Shown one piece after another: positions 1-6,372 of a DNA stretch of 7,767 bases. Numbering within the stretch: position 1 is the stretch's first letter; every line of letters starts with the position of its first letter. The DNA is taken from NCBI GenBank assembly GCA_027346035.1, contig DAIESZ010000375.1, forward strand, positions 1-7,767. The letters are read 5' to 3'. The notes beneath the pieces were generated by a model. The model had not been told where the DNA came from. It saw nothing but the letters and a program-made list of their open reading frames with translations, and did not search any database. A program made the position numbers and the translations under genes. This DNA is from Propionibacteriaceae bacterium. GTDB taxonomy: Bacteria > Actinomycetota > Actinomycetes > Propionibacteriales > Propionibacteriaceae.

Positions 1-5
1 TGGTG

Positions 6-40
6 CAACGGTCCCATCCGCTCTGCGGGTGGGACCGTTG
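6..40 (+). terminator. Strong intrinsic-type hairpin, probable terminator of an upstream gene
   Basis: Bases 6-21 and 25-40 form an uninterrupted 16-bp stem (one T-G wobble) closed by the three-base loop TCT; the arms begin CAACGGTCCCA and end TGGGACCGTTG. The tail TTGTCGTGTC is only mildly T-rich, which is common for high-GC actinobacterial terminators. No coding sequence is recognisable immediately after it, so it most likely ends a plus-strand gene lying left of the window. A bidirectional role cannot be excluded because the stem is symmetrical. Confidence 0.8.
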
Positions 41-45
41 TCGTG

Positions 46-508
46 TCCGGAGGCCGGATGGGAGCCGGGGGACCCCGCGGCCCGACCGTTGCAGCCGGCG
101 TCCTCGCGGACGACCATCGCGTTGGGGGCGGTCGACTCCCACGTCTCCGTGTGGGCCCTCGGATCCGCTCGTACAAGAAGCGGGTCATCCCGAGCTTCGC
201 TCATCGGATGAACGGGCACTGGCACCGCGGACCATCCACGTTCCCGTGAGTGGCACGCCTGGTGGCAAGGGGTTGCCGGACATCTGCGGGGCGGATGGCC
301 GCGAGAGGGGACGCCGTGGGGCGCGGCCGTCGAGCCGGTTCGGATGCGGGCGAACCAGTCACGGGGTCTCCTCGACGCGCCGCCGGAGAACCGCTTCGCG
401 GATCGTGAGGCGGACGTGTCGCACCCTGGGGGTGTCGACTGCCATCGACCAGCTCATCGGAGACGCACGGCTCTCGCCGCGCTTCCTGCGCCCGCCGGCC
501 ACGGTGCC
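46..508. other. Stretch without a recognisable gene
   Basis: I see no supportable gene here on either strand. The plus-frame reading that joins the gene starting at 522 is open throughout, but up to that point it is a low-complexity Arg/Pro/Ser-rich translation with no family resemblance. The minus-strand reading is the mirror image of the downstream gene followed by similar low-complexity sequence. No tRNA-like cloverleaf or T-loop consensus was found. A weak hairpin (CCCAC at 138-142 with GTGGG at 151-155) is the only local structure noted. It may be decayed coding sequence or the long regulatory region of the gene at 522. Confidence 0.5.
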
Positions 509-514
509 CATACT
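509..514 (+). promoter_or_regulatory. Candidate -10 element (CATACT) for a leaderless start
   Basis: CATACT lies seven bases before the ATG at 522, and no purine-rich ribosome-binding site precedes that ATG. A -10 hexamer ending six to seven bases before the start codon is the layout of leaderless actinobacterial transcripts. No convincing -35 element is visible. Confidence 0.35.
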
Positions 515-521
515 GGCGAGT

Positions 522-989
522 ATGACGACCTACCAGATCGACGAGCGTGTCCTGGCCGAGTCCCCGACCGCGGTGGTGCGTGCGACCGTCGGTGTCGCCG
601 ACATGGGAGCGTTCGTCGGTCCCGCGATCGGAGCCGTCGCGCAGGCCCTGGCAGGACAGGCGATGGCGCCCGCCGGACGCCCCTTCGCCCGGTTCCACCC
701 CAGGGGTTGCCAGGAGTTCGACGTCGAGGCGGGCTTCGTCACGGCCGCGGCGATCACGTCGGCGGGTCGGGTGCAGGCGTCGTCGCTCCCGGGTGGTCCG
801 GCCGCGGTCCTCACCTTCCTCGGCCCGTACGCCGAGATGGAGCCCGCCTACGGCGCCCTGGCCGAGTGGGTGGCGCAGCGCGGTGGCCACGTGGCGGGGG
901 ATCCGTGGGAGGTGTATTTCAGCGACCCGGCCCAGCAGCCCGACCCGCACACCTGGCGCACCGAGATCGTCATGCCGTTCGACGTGTGA
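522..989 (+). CDS. GyrI-like effector-binding domain protein (stand-alone)
   Basis: This 155-residue protein is essentially a single GyrI-like / AraC effector-binding domain. That fold binds small hydrophobic or cationic molecules in multidrug-responsive regulators such as BmrR and Rob; some stand-alone members have been reported to hydrolyse reactive xenobiotics. Family landmarks are visible in order: a GPAIGAVAQAL helix (33-43), AGRPFARFHP (51-60), the strand pair FDVEAGF (66-72), the GRVQASSLPGG turn (82-92), LGPYAEMEPAYGAL (100-113) and the C-terminal PWEVYFSDP (128-136) followed by PDPHTWRTEIVMP. E130 matches the conserved buried acidic residue of the domain. There is no helix-turn-helix or MerR/AraC DNA-binding region, so it is not itself a transcription factor. 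The same frame stays open upstream to base 3, but homology begins at the ATG at 522, which is why that start was chosen. It converges on a decayed reductase gene 17 bases away. The ligand is unknown. Confidence 0.88.
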   Translation: MTTYQIDERVLAESPTAVVRATVGVADMGAFVGPAIGAVAQALAGQAMAPAGRPFARFHPRGCQEFDVEAGFVTAAAITSAGRVQASSLPGGPAAVLTFLGPYAEMEPAYGALAEWVAQRGGHVAGDPWEVYFSDPAQQPDPHTWRTEIVMPFDV

Positions 990-1006
990 GGCGCACCGAC
1001 CGGGTG

Positions 1007-1380
1007 TCAGCAGGTCGCGGGACGGGCTCGGAGGGTGTCGTCAGCCGCGGCGCTGTCGCCCTGGCGGCGCCGCGGACGCATCGCCGATTCGACACGCAGG
1101 AGTTCGTCGACCATGGCGTCGGCGGCCCGGGTCATCGTGTCGTTGGCCTGCACATGCCGGCCGGCGTCGACGAGGCTGGTGTGGAACGGGATGTTGACGC
1201 TCTCGACCGCGGGCACCGTCGGGAGAGTCGTCACGACCTGCTCGAGTTGTTGCACCGCCTGGTTCCCGCGGCCACCCCGCCGTACGAGACGAAGCCGACC
1301 GGCTTGTCGCGCCACTCGTGGCAGAGGCAGTCGATCGCGTTCTTGATGACCGACGCCGGAGCCACCCCCGTCGGGATGAT
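1007..1380 (-). pseudogene. NADPH-dependent FMN reductase remnant (frameshifted, N-terminally truncated)
   Basis: Read on the minus strand, two frames together give the C-terminal half of a flavodoxin-fold NADPH-dependent FMN reductase. Bases about 1380-1262 encode IIPTGVAPASVIKNAID, then HEWRDKPVGFVSYGGVAAG, matching the family's PEYN..PASLKNAID and KPVGFVSYGG block. Bases about 1259-1007, in the next frame, continue with AVQQLEQVVTTL, VPAVESVNIPF and the C-terminal helix AADAMVDELLRVESAM. The frames would join if one base (a C on the plus strand near 1258-1260) were restored. The PEYN motif is degenerate (PTG), and the N-terminal 80 or so residues, including the GSTR-type FMN phosphate loop, are absent: homology ends near 1380 and the yqgE start region follows. 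An intact relative is about 190-200 residues. With a missing cofactor site and a frameshift this should be non-functional, unless the frameshift is a sequencing error, in which case a truncated fragment remains. Confidence 0.8.
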
Positions 1381-1449
1381 CGCGCGGCGGAGTCGTCCCT
1401 TGCCAACGGCTGGCTGCGACGGTGACAGCGATTGACGGCCGGGCCATGA

Positions 1450-1455
1450 CAGACT
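1450..1455 (+). promoter_or_regulatory. Candidate -10 element (CAGACT) for a leaderless yqgE start
   Basis: CAGACT ends six bases before the GTG at 1462 and is followed by TGG, so it resembles the CATACTGG upstream of the gene at 522. No ribosome-binding site lies before the GTG. A TTGACG at 1432-1437 is a -35-like sequence, but it lies only 12 bases from this hexamer, too close for a normal spacer, so the assignment is tentative. Confidence 0.28.
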
Positions 1456-1461
1456 GGAACG

Positions 1462-2028
1462 GTGATTCTGGCGCACCCACCCCGGCCCGGCGAGCTGCTG
1501 CTCGCGTCCGCCGGGCTGGCCAGCGATTGGTTCGGTGAGACGGTCATCTATCTGCTCGACTGCGACGACGACGGCTCCCTCGGCGTCGTGCTCAACCGCT
1601 TCGCCGACAGCGACCTCGACGACGTCCTGCCCCAATGGGCCCCGCTCGCGTGCCAGCCGCCCCGGCTGTTCGCCGGCGGTCCGGTGTCCCAGAACGGGGC
1701 CGTGTGCCTGGCGCGGCTCGCGAACCCCCACGAGGAACCCCCGGGCTGGCGTCGCGTCGTCGACGACGTCGGGCTGTTGCACCTCGACACCCCCGTCGAA
1801 CTCGTCGAGGGCGCCTACTCCGAGCTGCGGATCTTCGCCGGATACGCCGGATGGAAGCCGGGCCAGCTTGAGGCGGAACTGCTTCGGGGGGACTGGTTCC
1901 GGGCCCCCGGACGTCCTGAGGACGTGTTCGTGAGCGAACCCCTCGGGCTGTGGCGTCGGGTCATGCGCCGCCTCGGTGGCGACGCCGCGCTGATGTCGAC
2001 CTGGCTGTCGGACCCGGATCAGAACTGA
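1462..2028 (+). CDS. yqgE: YqgE/AlgH family protein
   Basis: A 188-residue protein of the YqgE/AlgH (DUF179) family, the usual size for the family. The biochemical function is unknown; AlgH was named for an effect on alginate production in Pseudomonas, but no activity is established in actinobacteria. Family hallmarks are visible in order: PGELLLAS (9-16), FGETVIYLLDCDDDGSLGVVLNR (24-46), LFAGGPVSQNG (69-79) with the invariant GGPV, and SELRIFAGYAGWKPGQLEAEL (120-140), followed by GDWF. It is predicted to be soluble and cytoplasmic. The GTG at 1462 is chosen because the family's N-terminal strand (PGxLLxA) begins within ten residues of it. It has no clear ribosome-binding site, consistent with a leaderless message. 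It stands 157 bases before mtrA in the same direction, with a hairpin at its stop codon, so it is probably transcribed separately from mtrA. Confidence 0.95.
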   Translation: MILAHPPRPGELLLASAGLASDWFGETVIYLLDCDDDGSLGVVLNRFADSDLDDVLPQWAPLACQPPRLFAGGPVSQNGAVCLARLANPHEEPPGWRRVVDDVGLLHLDTPVELVEGAYSELRIFAGYAGWKPGQLEAELLRGDWFRAPGRPEDVFVSEPLGLWRRVMRRLGGDAALMSTWLSDPDQN

Positions 2029-2059
2029 CGTGGTGCCCCTGGTGTGCCGCGGCACCATG
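2029..2059 (+). terminator. Hairpin directly after the yqgE stop, possible terminator
   Basis: Bases 2029-2037 (CGTGGTGCC) pair with 2051-2059 (GGCACCATG) as a 9-bp stem with one G-T wobble and a 13-base loop. It begins at the base after the TGA of yqgE. No T-tract follows, so termination would be of the T-poor type common in high-GC genomes. An alternative 4-bp fold using the palindrome GTGCCGCGGCAC is also possible. Confidence 0.4.
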
Positions 2060-2111
2060 GATACAGCCCCGGGAATCCGACTGCGGTCGCCCCAGGGCTT
2101 AACCAATCCGT

Positions 2112-2117
2112 TATCAT
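2112..2117 (+). promoter_or_regulatory. Candidate mtrA promoter, -10 element TATCAT
   Basis: TATCAT fits the actinobacterial TANNNT -10 consensus and sits in the only AT-rich patch of the gap before mtrA. It would put the transcript start near 2124, giving a leader of about 60 bases that carries the mtrA ribosome-binding site. No good -35 hexamer is visible at 16-18 bases upstream, which often holds for actinobacterial promoters and for those that need an activator. Confidence 0.45.
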
Positions 2118-2172
2118 CGCTTCGGTTCGCTCCACGTGTTCCACACCCGGAGCGGCACGCCGACGCAGTCTG

Positions 2173-2180
2173 AGGGGAAG
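2173..2180 (+). promoter_or_regulatory. mtrA ribosome-binding site
   Basis: AGGGGAAG lies eight bases (counted from the end of AGGGG) before the ATG at 2186. An in-frame GTG at 2180 overlaps this site and would have no ribosome-binding site of its own, so the ATG at 2186 is the preferred mtrA start. Confidence 0.75.
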
Positions 2181-2185
2181 TGGGT

Positions 2186-2908
2186 ATGTCTGAACCCGGA
2201 CGCGGTTCCCGCAACCGCATCCTCGTCGTAGACGACGATGTCGCCCTCGCCGAGATGCTGCAGATCGTGCTCCGCCAGGAGGGGTTCGACACCGTCTGGT
2301 GCGCCACGGGTGATCGCGCGCTCGCGGCGTTCCACGACGTGCGGCCCGACCTCGTCCTGCTCGACCTCATGCTGCCCGGTCGCGACGGCATCGACGTCTG
2401 CCGTGACATCCGTGACGAGTCCGACGTGCCGATCATCATGCTCACCGCCAAGAGCGACACGATGGACGTCGTCGTCGGGCTCGAAGCCGGCGCCGACGAC
2501 TACGTATCCAAGCCGTTCAAGGCGAAGGAACTCATCGCCCGGGTCCGCACGAGACTGCGGCGAGTGGCCAGCGATACCGATGAGGACGCCGGCATCTACC
2601 AGATCGGCGACGTCAGCATCAACACCCAGGGGCACAAGGTGCAGCGAGGCGATTCGCTGATCCAGCTCACCCCTCTCGAGTTCGACCTGCTGCTCGCCCT
2701 CGCGCGCAAACCTCGCCAGGTGTTCAGCCGCGAGGTGCTGCTGGAGGAGGTGTGGGGATACCGTCACGCCGCCGACACGCGCCTCGTCAACGTCCATGTG
2801 CAGCGGCTCCGCTCCAAGGTCGAACGGGACCCCGAGCACCCCGAGATCGTGGTGACCGTGCGTGGCATCGGGTACCGGGCGGGGGAGCCGGCGGATGCCT
2901 TGCGGTGA
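2186..2908 (+). CDS. mtrA: MtrA, OmpR/PhoB-family response regulator
   Basis: MtrA is the DNA-binding response regulator of the MtrAB system. After phosphorylation by MtrB it binds promoters of genes for cell-wall hydrolysis, division and osmotic balance in relatives. The 240-residue protein has a receiver domain (about 10-125) with the acidic pocket D16-D17-D18, phospho-acceptor D60 in LVLLDLMLPG, T87 in MLTAK and K109 in SKPF. A winged-helix OmpR-type effector domain (about 137-237) carries LTPLEFDLLLALARKPRQVF, EVWGYRH, TRLVNVHVQRLRSKVE and VRGIGYRAG, all near-identical to mycobacterial MtrA. It is about 12 residues longer than the M. tuberculosis protein (228), the excess being mostly a Gly/Arg-rich N-terminus and a longer linker. 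The start is set by the AGGGG ribosome-binding site. It is first in the mtrA-mtrB-lpqB unit and in the same reading frame as mtrB, separated by its TGA. All catalytic residues are intact. Confidence 0.98.
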   Translation: MSEPGRGSRNRILVVDDDVALAEMLQIVLRQEGFDTVWCATGDRALAAFHDVRPDLVLLDLMLPGRDGIDVCRDIRDESDVPIIMLTAKSDTMDVVVGLEAGADDYVSKPFKAKELIARVRTRLRRVASDTDEDAGIYQIGDVSINTQGHKVQRGDSLIQLTPLEFDLLLALARKPRQVFSREVLLEEVWGYRHAADTRLVNVHVQRLRSKVERDPEHPEIVVTVRGIGYRAGEPADALR

Positions 2909-2935
2909 GGCGCCGACGCGCGCCCCGGGACGCCG

Positions 2936-4525
2936 GTGGTGGTGAGATCACCGATCAGGTCGGTGGTGCGCGCGCCGGTGCGTGCCTGGCTCACGTCGCT
3001 GCCGTTCCGGGTGATCGTCTCGACGTTCCTGGGTTCGGTCATCATCATGGTGCTCGGGGGGTTCCTTCTGGTCAGCCAGGCCTCCAACGGCATCCTCGCC
3101 GCGAAGCGCCAGTCGAGCGTGCAGGAGGCCTCGACCGCGCTCGATCGCATGCAGCAGCAACTGCGCCAGTCCAACTCCGACAGCACCTCGATCTACGAAC
3201 AACTGAACCAACTCGCCAACGAGGTGGGCTCACAGGCCGGCCAATACCGCATCGTCATTCAGGGCCCCGTGTCGGGCTACTCGTCAGTGGGAATCGACGC
3301 GGCCACCGTCCCGGTCGCGCTCGCGGCCAGTGTCGAACGCGGCGGCGGGATGTATCTCGCCCCCACCACCGTGCGTTTCACGGATCCCGGCGTCCCTGAC
3401 GAGCCGGGCCTGGTGGTCGGCTCGCTCCTGTACGCGCCGTCGGTGGGGGAGTCCTATCCGGTGTACTTCATCTTCCCCGAGGGCAAGGAGGTGCAGACGC
3501 TCGCGGTGGTGCAGCAGGCGGCGGCCACCACCGGGGCCCTGCTCACGATCGCGCTCACCGCGATGGCCGGATTCGTCACCCGGCAGGTGGTGCAGCCCGT
3601 CCGCCGGGCCAGCCTGGCCGCGGAGCGTCTGGCGTCGGGGCATCTCAACGAACGGATGGACGTGCGGGGAACCACCGAACTCGCCAGCCTGGCGACGTCG
3701 ATGAACAACATGGCCTCGGAGATCCAGCGTCAGATCGGACAGTTGGAGGAACTGTCGCGGGTGCAGCAGCAGTTCGTCTCCGACGTGTCGCACGAGCTGC
3801 GCACCCCGTTGACCACCGTGAAGATGGCCACCGACTTGCTGTACGACCAGCGAGACGAATTCGACGTGAGCGCGGCACGCTCCGCGGAGCTGATGCATGC
3901 CGAACTGGAACGTTTCGAGGGACTCCTCGGTGACCTGCTCGAAATCTCGCGCTTCGATGCGGGGGCGGCGGTGCTCACCCTCGACGACACCGACCTCGCC
4001 AACGTCGTCAGGGCCGAGGTCGATGCTCAACGGGCATTCGCCGACCGGCAGGGCACCCGGCTCATCGTCACCTCCCGCGGCGACACCGGGGCGGAGATCG
4101 ACGCCCGGAGGGTGCGCCGGATCATGCGCAATCTCATCACCAACGCGATCGAGCACGGCGAGCGGCGGCCGATCGTCATCACGGTGGCGGGCAACGACCA
4201 GGCCGTCGCCGTGACCGTACGCGACCACGGGGTCGGGTTCCTGCCCAGTCAGAACACCCAGGTCTTCCACCGGTTCTGGCGAGCGGATCCGAGCAGGACC
4301 CGCACGGTCGGCGGCACCGGCCTCGGTCTCGCCATCGCCCTGGAGGACGCCCAGCTGCACGGCGGGTGGCTGTCGGCCTGGGGACGGCCGCAACAGGGTG
4401 CACAGTTCCGGCTGACCCTTCCCCGGCGGCACGGCGAGATCCTCACCGGATCGCCGCTGCCCCTGGCACCCCTCGACCTCATCACCGGAGGTTCCTCCGG
4501 CGCCGTTCGACGGGAGAAGCCATGA
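2936..4525 (+). CDS. mtrB: MtrB, membrane sensor histidine kinase
   Basis: MtrB is the sensor kinase partner of MtrA: it autophosphorylates on histidine and passes the phosphate to MtrA. The 529-residue protein has a basic N-terminus, transmembrane segment 1 (about 25-47), an extracytoplasmic sensor region of about 145 residues rich in Gln/Ser, and transmembrane segment 2 (about 192-214). A HAMP linker follows (about 215-267). The HisKA domain has H286 in DVSHELRTPLTTVKMA, and the HATPase domain has N403 in ITNAIEHG, D430 in DHGVGF, FHRFWRADPSRT and the GGTGLGLA lid (459-466). All kinase boxes are intact. A Pro/Gly-rich tail of about 40 residues follows the catalytic domain. The GTG at 2936 is the first start codon in frame after the mtrA stop 27 bases upstream; no strong ribosome-binding site marks it, so the adjacent GTG at 2939 or GTGs near 2966 remain possible. 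It overlaps lpqB by ATGA, implying translational coupling. Confidence 0.97.
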   Translation: MVVRSPIRSVVRAPVRAWLTSLPFRVIVSTFLGSVIIMVLGGFLLVSQASNGILAAKRQSSVQEASTALDRMQQQLRQSNSDSTSIYEQLNQLANEVGSQAGQYRIVIQGPVSGYSSVGIDAATVPVALAASVERGGGMYLAPTTVRFTDPGVPDEPGLVVGSLLYAPSVGESYPVYFIFPEGKEVQTLAVVQQAAATTGALLTIALTAMAGFVTRQVVQPVRRASLAAERLASGHLNERMDVRGTTELASLATSMNNMASEIQRQIGQLEELSRVQQQFVSDVSHELRTPLTTVKMATDLLYDQRDEFDVSAARSAELMHAELERFEGLLGDLLEISRFDAGAAVLTLDDTDLANVVRAEVDAQRAFADRQGTRLIVTSRGDTGAEIDARRVRRIMRNLITNAIEHGERRPIVITVAGNDQAVAVTVRDHGVGFLPSQNTQVFHRFWRADPSRTRTVGGTGLGLAIALEDAQLHGGWLSAWGRPQQGAQFRLTLPRRHGEILTGSPLPLAPLDLITGGSSGAVRREKP

Positions 4526-6273
4526 CGCACCGACGGTTCGTCGCGCCGCACTGGCTGGTCGTGGCCGTCGCCGCGGTCCTGGTGATGGGCGGCTGCGCGA
4601 GCGTTCCCTCGAGCGGTCCGGTCGAGCAGGTGAGCCCCAACGTGCCCCAGACCCAGGACAACGGCGTGCGGATCGATCCCGAAGCTCCCCGCCCGGACGC
4701 CACCCCCGAGCGCGTCGTCGCCGGCTTCCTCAGTGCGATGGCGAGCCTCCAGCCAGGCTTCTCGGTCGCCAAGCTCTACCTCACCGACGCGGCGCGCAGG
4801 CAGTGGGACCCCTCGAACGGCACGACCATCATCGACTCCACGGGACAACGGCTCATCGCGACGGCCACCTCCGAGGTGCTCGACGCGCCGATCGTCGGCC
4901 AGTTGTCGGGCGTCGGCCAATACCAGTCGGTCACCGGCGAGTTCCGCCACGATTTCGCGCTGACCAAGGTCGGCGGCCGGTGGCGCATCTCCAGCCCACC
5001 TCAGGGACTGGTGATCACCACCACCACGTTCGCGTCGTACTACGTCCCGATGGAGCGGTACTTCCTCACGGCCGACGGGGCGCACGTCGTCCCCGAGACG
5101 TTGCGGGTCCCCGCGAGCGATTTCTCCCCGACCGAGGCGATCACGGCGCTGCTGCGGGGCCCGTCGTCGTGGCTGGGCCCGGCCGTGTCGAGCGCGGCCC
5201 CGGCAGGGACGCGGCTCGCGGGCGGCGCGGTCACGGTCGACATCTCCGGCGTCGCCGAGGTGAACCTCGATCTGAGCGCGTCCTCACTCCCTGACAACCA
5301 ACGCAAGTTGCTCGCCGCGCAACTCGCGTGGACCCTCAAGCAGTTCTCCGCCGTTCAGTCGGTGCAGCTGGCGGCGCGCGGACAGCCGCTCGACGTACCG
5401 TCGCTCGCCCCGCACGGGGTGATGGCCATGAGCGGCTACCTTCCCGCCCCCCCGGTCGACGACACCCCATCGGTGCTCGTGGTGTCCCGAGACCGGCATC
5501 TCGGCCAGTTGGACCCCACGTCGGGCACGTTCACCGCGTTCAAGGGCGGACTCGCCAAGGTCGATGCCGGCCGGATCACGGCGCTCGCCGCGGGACGCAG
5601 CGGCGATCTGCTCGCCTGGACCGAGGGCGGCACCGTGTGGCGGGGCACACCCGACAAGACGACCGCCGTCTACCACGGCGCATCGCTCGGGCGTCCGCAG
5701 GTGACGGCCGATGGAACCATCTGGTGCACCGACGTCGCGCACGGGGTGCCGCGCCTCGTGCGGATCGCGTCAGACGGGTCGGTGGGCGTCATCCCCCTGA
5801 CCTCCCAGCCGCACGGCCCGGTGACGGCCTACGCCGTGTCGCCCGACCAGACCCGGGTGGCCCTGGTCGTCGGATCCTCCGACGGCACGTCGCGGATGGG
5901 ACTGGTGAGCCTCACCTCGGGGGCACACCCGACGACCCACGGGTGGTACGAGACCCGCATGTCGGCGAGCCAGACCGGGGCCATGGCCCTGATCACCGAT
6001 GTCGCCTGGAGTACGCCCTCCCAGCTGGTCGTGCTGGCGGGAGCGACGAGCAGCCCGCGCACCGGGGCCTACGGCGTGTCCGACGACGCGGCCACGATCA
6101 CCGCCCTCGGACCTGCCGACAATGCCGAGCCGTTGCGGCTGGTGGTCCACGCGCGCCTCGACTCGCCGACCGTGATGATCGTCACCAGTGCCGGCCAGGT
6201 TCAAGAGATCCAGGACGCCTGGCGGTGGCGAACCGTGGCCTCGGGGATCGGGTTGGCGGCGCTGTCCGACTGA
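4522..6273 (+). CDS. lpqB: LpqB, lipoprotein modulator of MtrB
   Basis: LpqB is an exported lipoprotein reported in mycobacteria to bind the outer part of MtrB and influence MtrA phosphorylation. The 583-residue protein starts with a lipoprotein signal peptide: basic THRR, hydrophobic core 12-22 and lipobox VMGGC with lipidated C25. Met at -3 is less usual than Leu/Val, but the following ASVPSSGPV matches the mycobacterial ASVPS. A mixed N-terminal region (about 50-170) contains ERVVAGFLSAMAS and VGGRWRISSPPQGL. Next comes a GerMN domain (about 178-290; RYFLTADGAHVVPE, LLRGPSSWLGPAV, KLLAAQLAWTLKQF), then a C-terminal beta-propeller-like LpqB domain (about 310-583) with repeats such as RITALAAGRSGDLLAW and VTAYAVSPDQTRVAL. 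The ATG at 4522 overlaps the mtrB stop (ATGA), with GGGAGAAG at 4512-4519 as ribosome-binding site; the frame is open upstream to 4366, but only this start gives a signal peptide. The shared transcript with mtrAB fits a three-part signalling unit. Confidence 0.97.
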   Translation: MTHRRFVAPHWLVVAVAAVLVMGGCASVPSSGPVEQVSPNVPQTQDNGVRIDPEAPRPDATPERVVAGFLSAMASLQPGFSVAKLYLTDAARRQWDPSNGTTIIDSTGQRLIATATSEVLDAPIVGQLSGVGQYQSVTGEFRHDFALTKVGGRWRISSPPQGLVITTTTFASYYVPMERYFLTADGAHVVPETLRVPASDFSPTEAITALLRGPSSWLGPAVSSAAPAGTRLAGGAVTVDISGVAEVNLDLSASSLPDNQRKLLAAQLAWTLKQFSAVQSVQLAARGQPLDVPSLAPHGVMAMSGYLPAPPVDDTPSVLVVSRDRHLGQLDPTSGTFTAFKGGLAKVDAGRITALAAGRSGDLLAWTEGGTVWRGTPDKTTAVYHGASLGRPQVTADGTIWCTDVAHGVPRLVRIASDGSVGVIPLTSQPHGPVTAYAVSPDQTRVALVVGSSDGTSRMGLVSLTSGAHPTTHGWYETRMSASQTGAMALITDVAWSTPSQLVVLAGATSSPRTGAYGVSDDAATITALGPADNAEPLRLVVHARLDSPTVMIVTSAGQVQEIQDAWRWRTVASGIGLAALSD

Positions 6274-6323
6274 CCCTCACCCCGGCTGCACAGGTGCGCG
6301 CGATCTGGCGGGTTGTGCACAGG

Positions 6324-6356
6324 CGGGCCGGCCGGCTGCCCGCGGGGGGCCGGGCA
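6324..6356 (+). other. GC-rich segment with two mutually exclusive hairpins between lpqB and comF
   Basis: TGCCCG (6337-6342) can pair with CGGGCA (6351-6356) around an 8-base G-rich loop. Alternatively GCCCG (6338-6342) pairs with CGGGC (6324-6328). The two folds share one arm and cannot coexist. This may be a weak, T-less terminator or attenuator after lpqB, but short complementary arms are expected by chance at this base composition. Confidence 0.3.
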
Positions 6357-6360
6357 TCGG

Positions 6361-6366
6361 GACAAT
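6361..6366 (+). promoter_or_regulatory. Candidate -10 element (GACAAT) for a leaderless comF start
   Basis: GACAAT ends six bases before the comF ATG at 6373, the leaderless spacing. No purine-rich ribosome-binding site precedes the ATG (only CCGGGC). No -35 element is evident. comF may also be translated from lpqB read-through. Confidence 0.35.
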
Positions 6367-6372
6367 CCGGGC

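Noticed and set aside
3..521. N-terminal extension of the GyrI-like gene to base 3
   Set aside because: The extension would run through the terminator-like hairpin and is low-complexity Arg/Pro-rich sequence; domain homology begins at the ATG at 522.
1432..1437. TTGACG as a -35 element for yqgE
   Set aside because: No -10 hexamer fits at 16-18 bases; the nearest candidate (CAGACT) is only 12 bases away.
2057..2173. A 38-codon ORF before mtrA whose stop overlaps the mtrA ribosome-binding site
   Set aside because: It has no ribosome-binding site, its ATG lies in the arm of the yqgE hairpin, and the likely mtrA promoter is inside it, so most mtrA transcripts would not carry its start.
1231..2460. 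A 409-codon minus-strand open frame across yqgE and the start of mtrA
   Set aside because: Only its last part (about 1380-1262) resembles a protein, the FMN reductase remnant; the rest is antisense shadow of yqgE and mtrA.
3284..4432. A 382-codon minus-strand open frame across mtrB
   Set aside because: It lies antisense to the well-supported mtrB gene, its translation is His/Arg/Gly-rich without family motifs, and long antisense frames are expected in high-GC DNA.
4366..4521. Earlier start for lpqB inside mtrB
   Set aside because: It would bury the lipoprotein signal peptide internally; the ATG at 4522 has a ribosome-binding site and the expected signal peptide.
6313..6321. TTGTGCACA, one mismatch from the high-GC DnaA box TTGTCCACA
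   Set aside because: It is a single isolated site with a mismatch in the core, with no cluster or origin features nearby.
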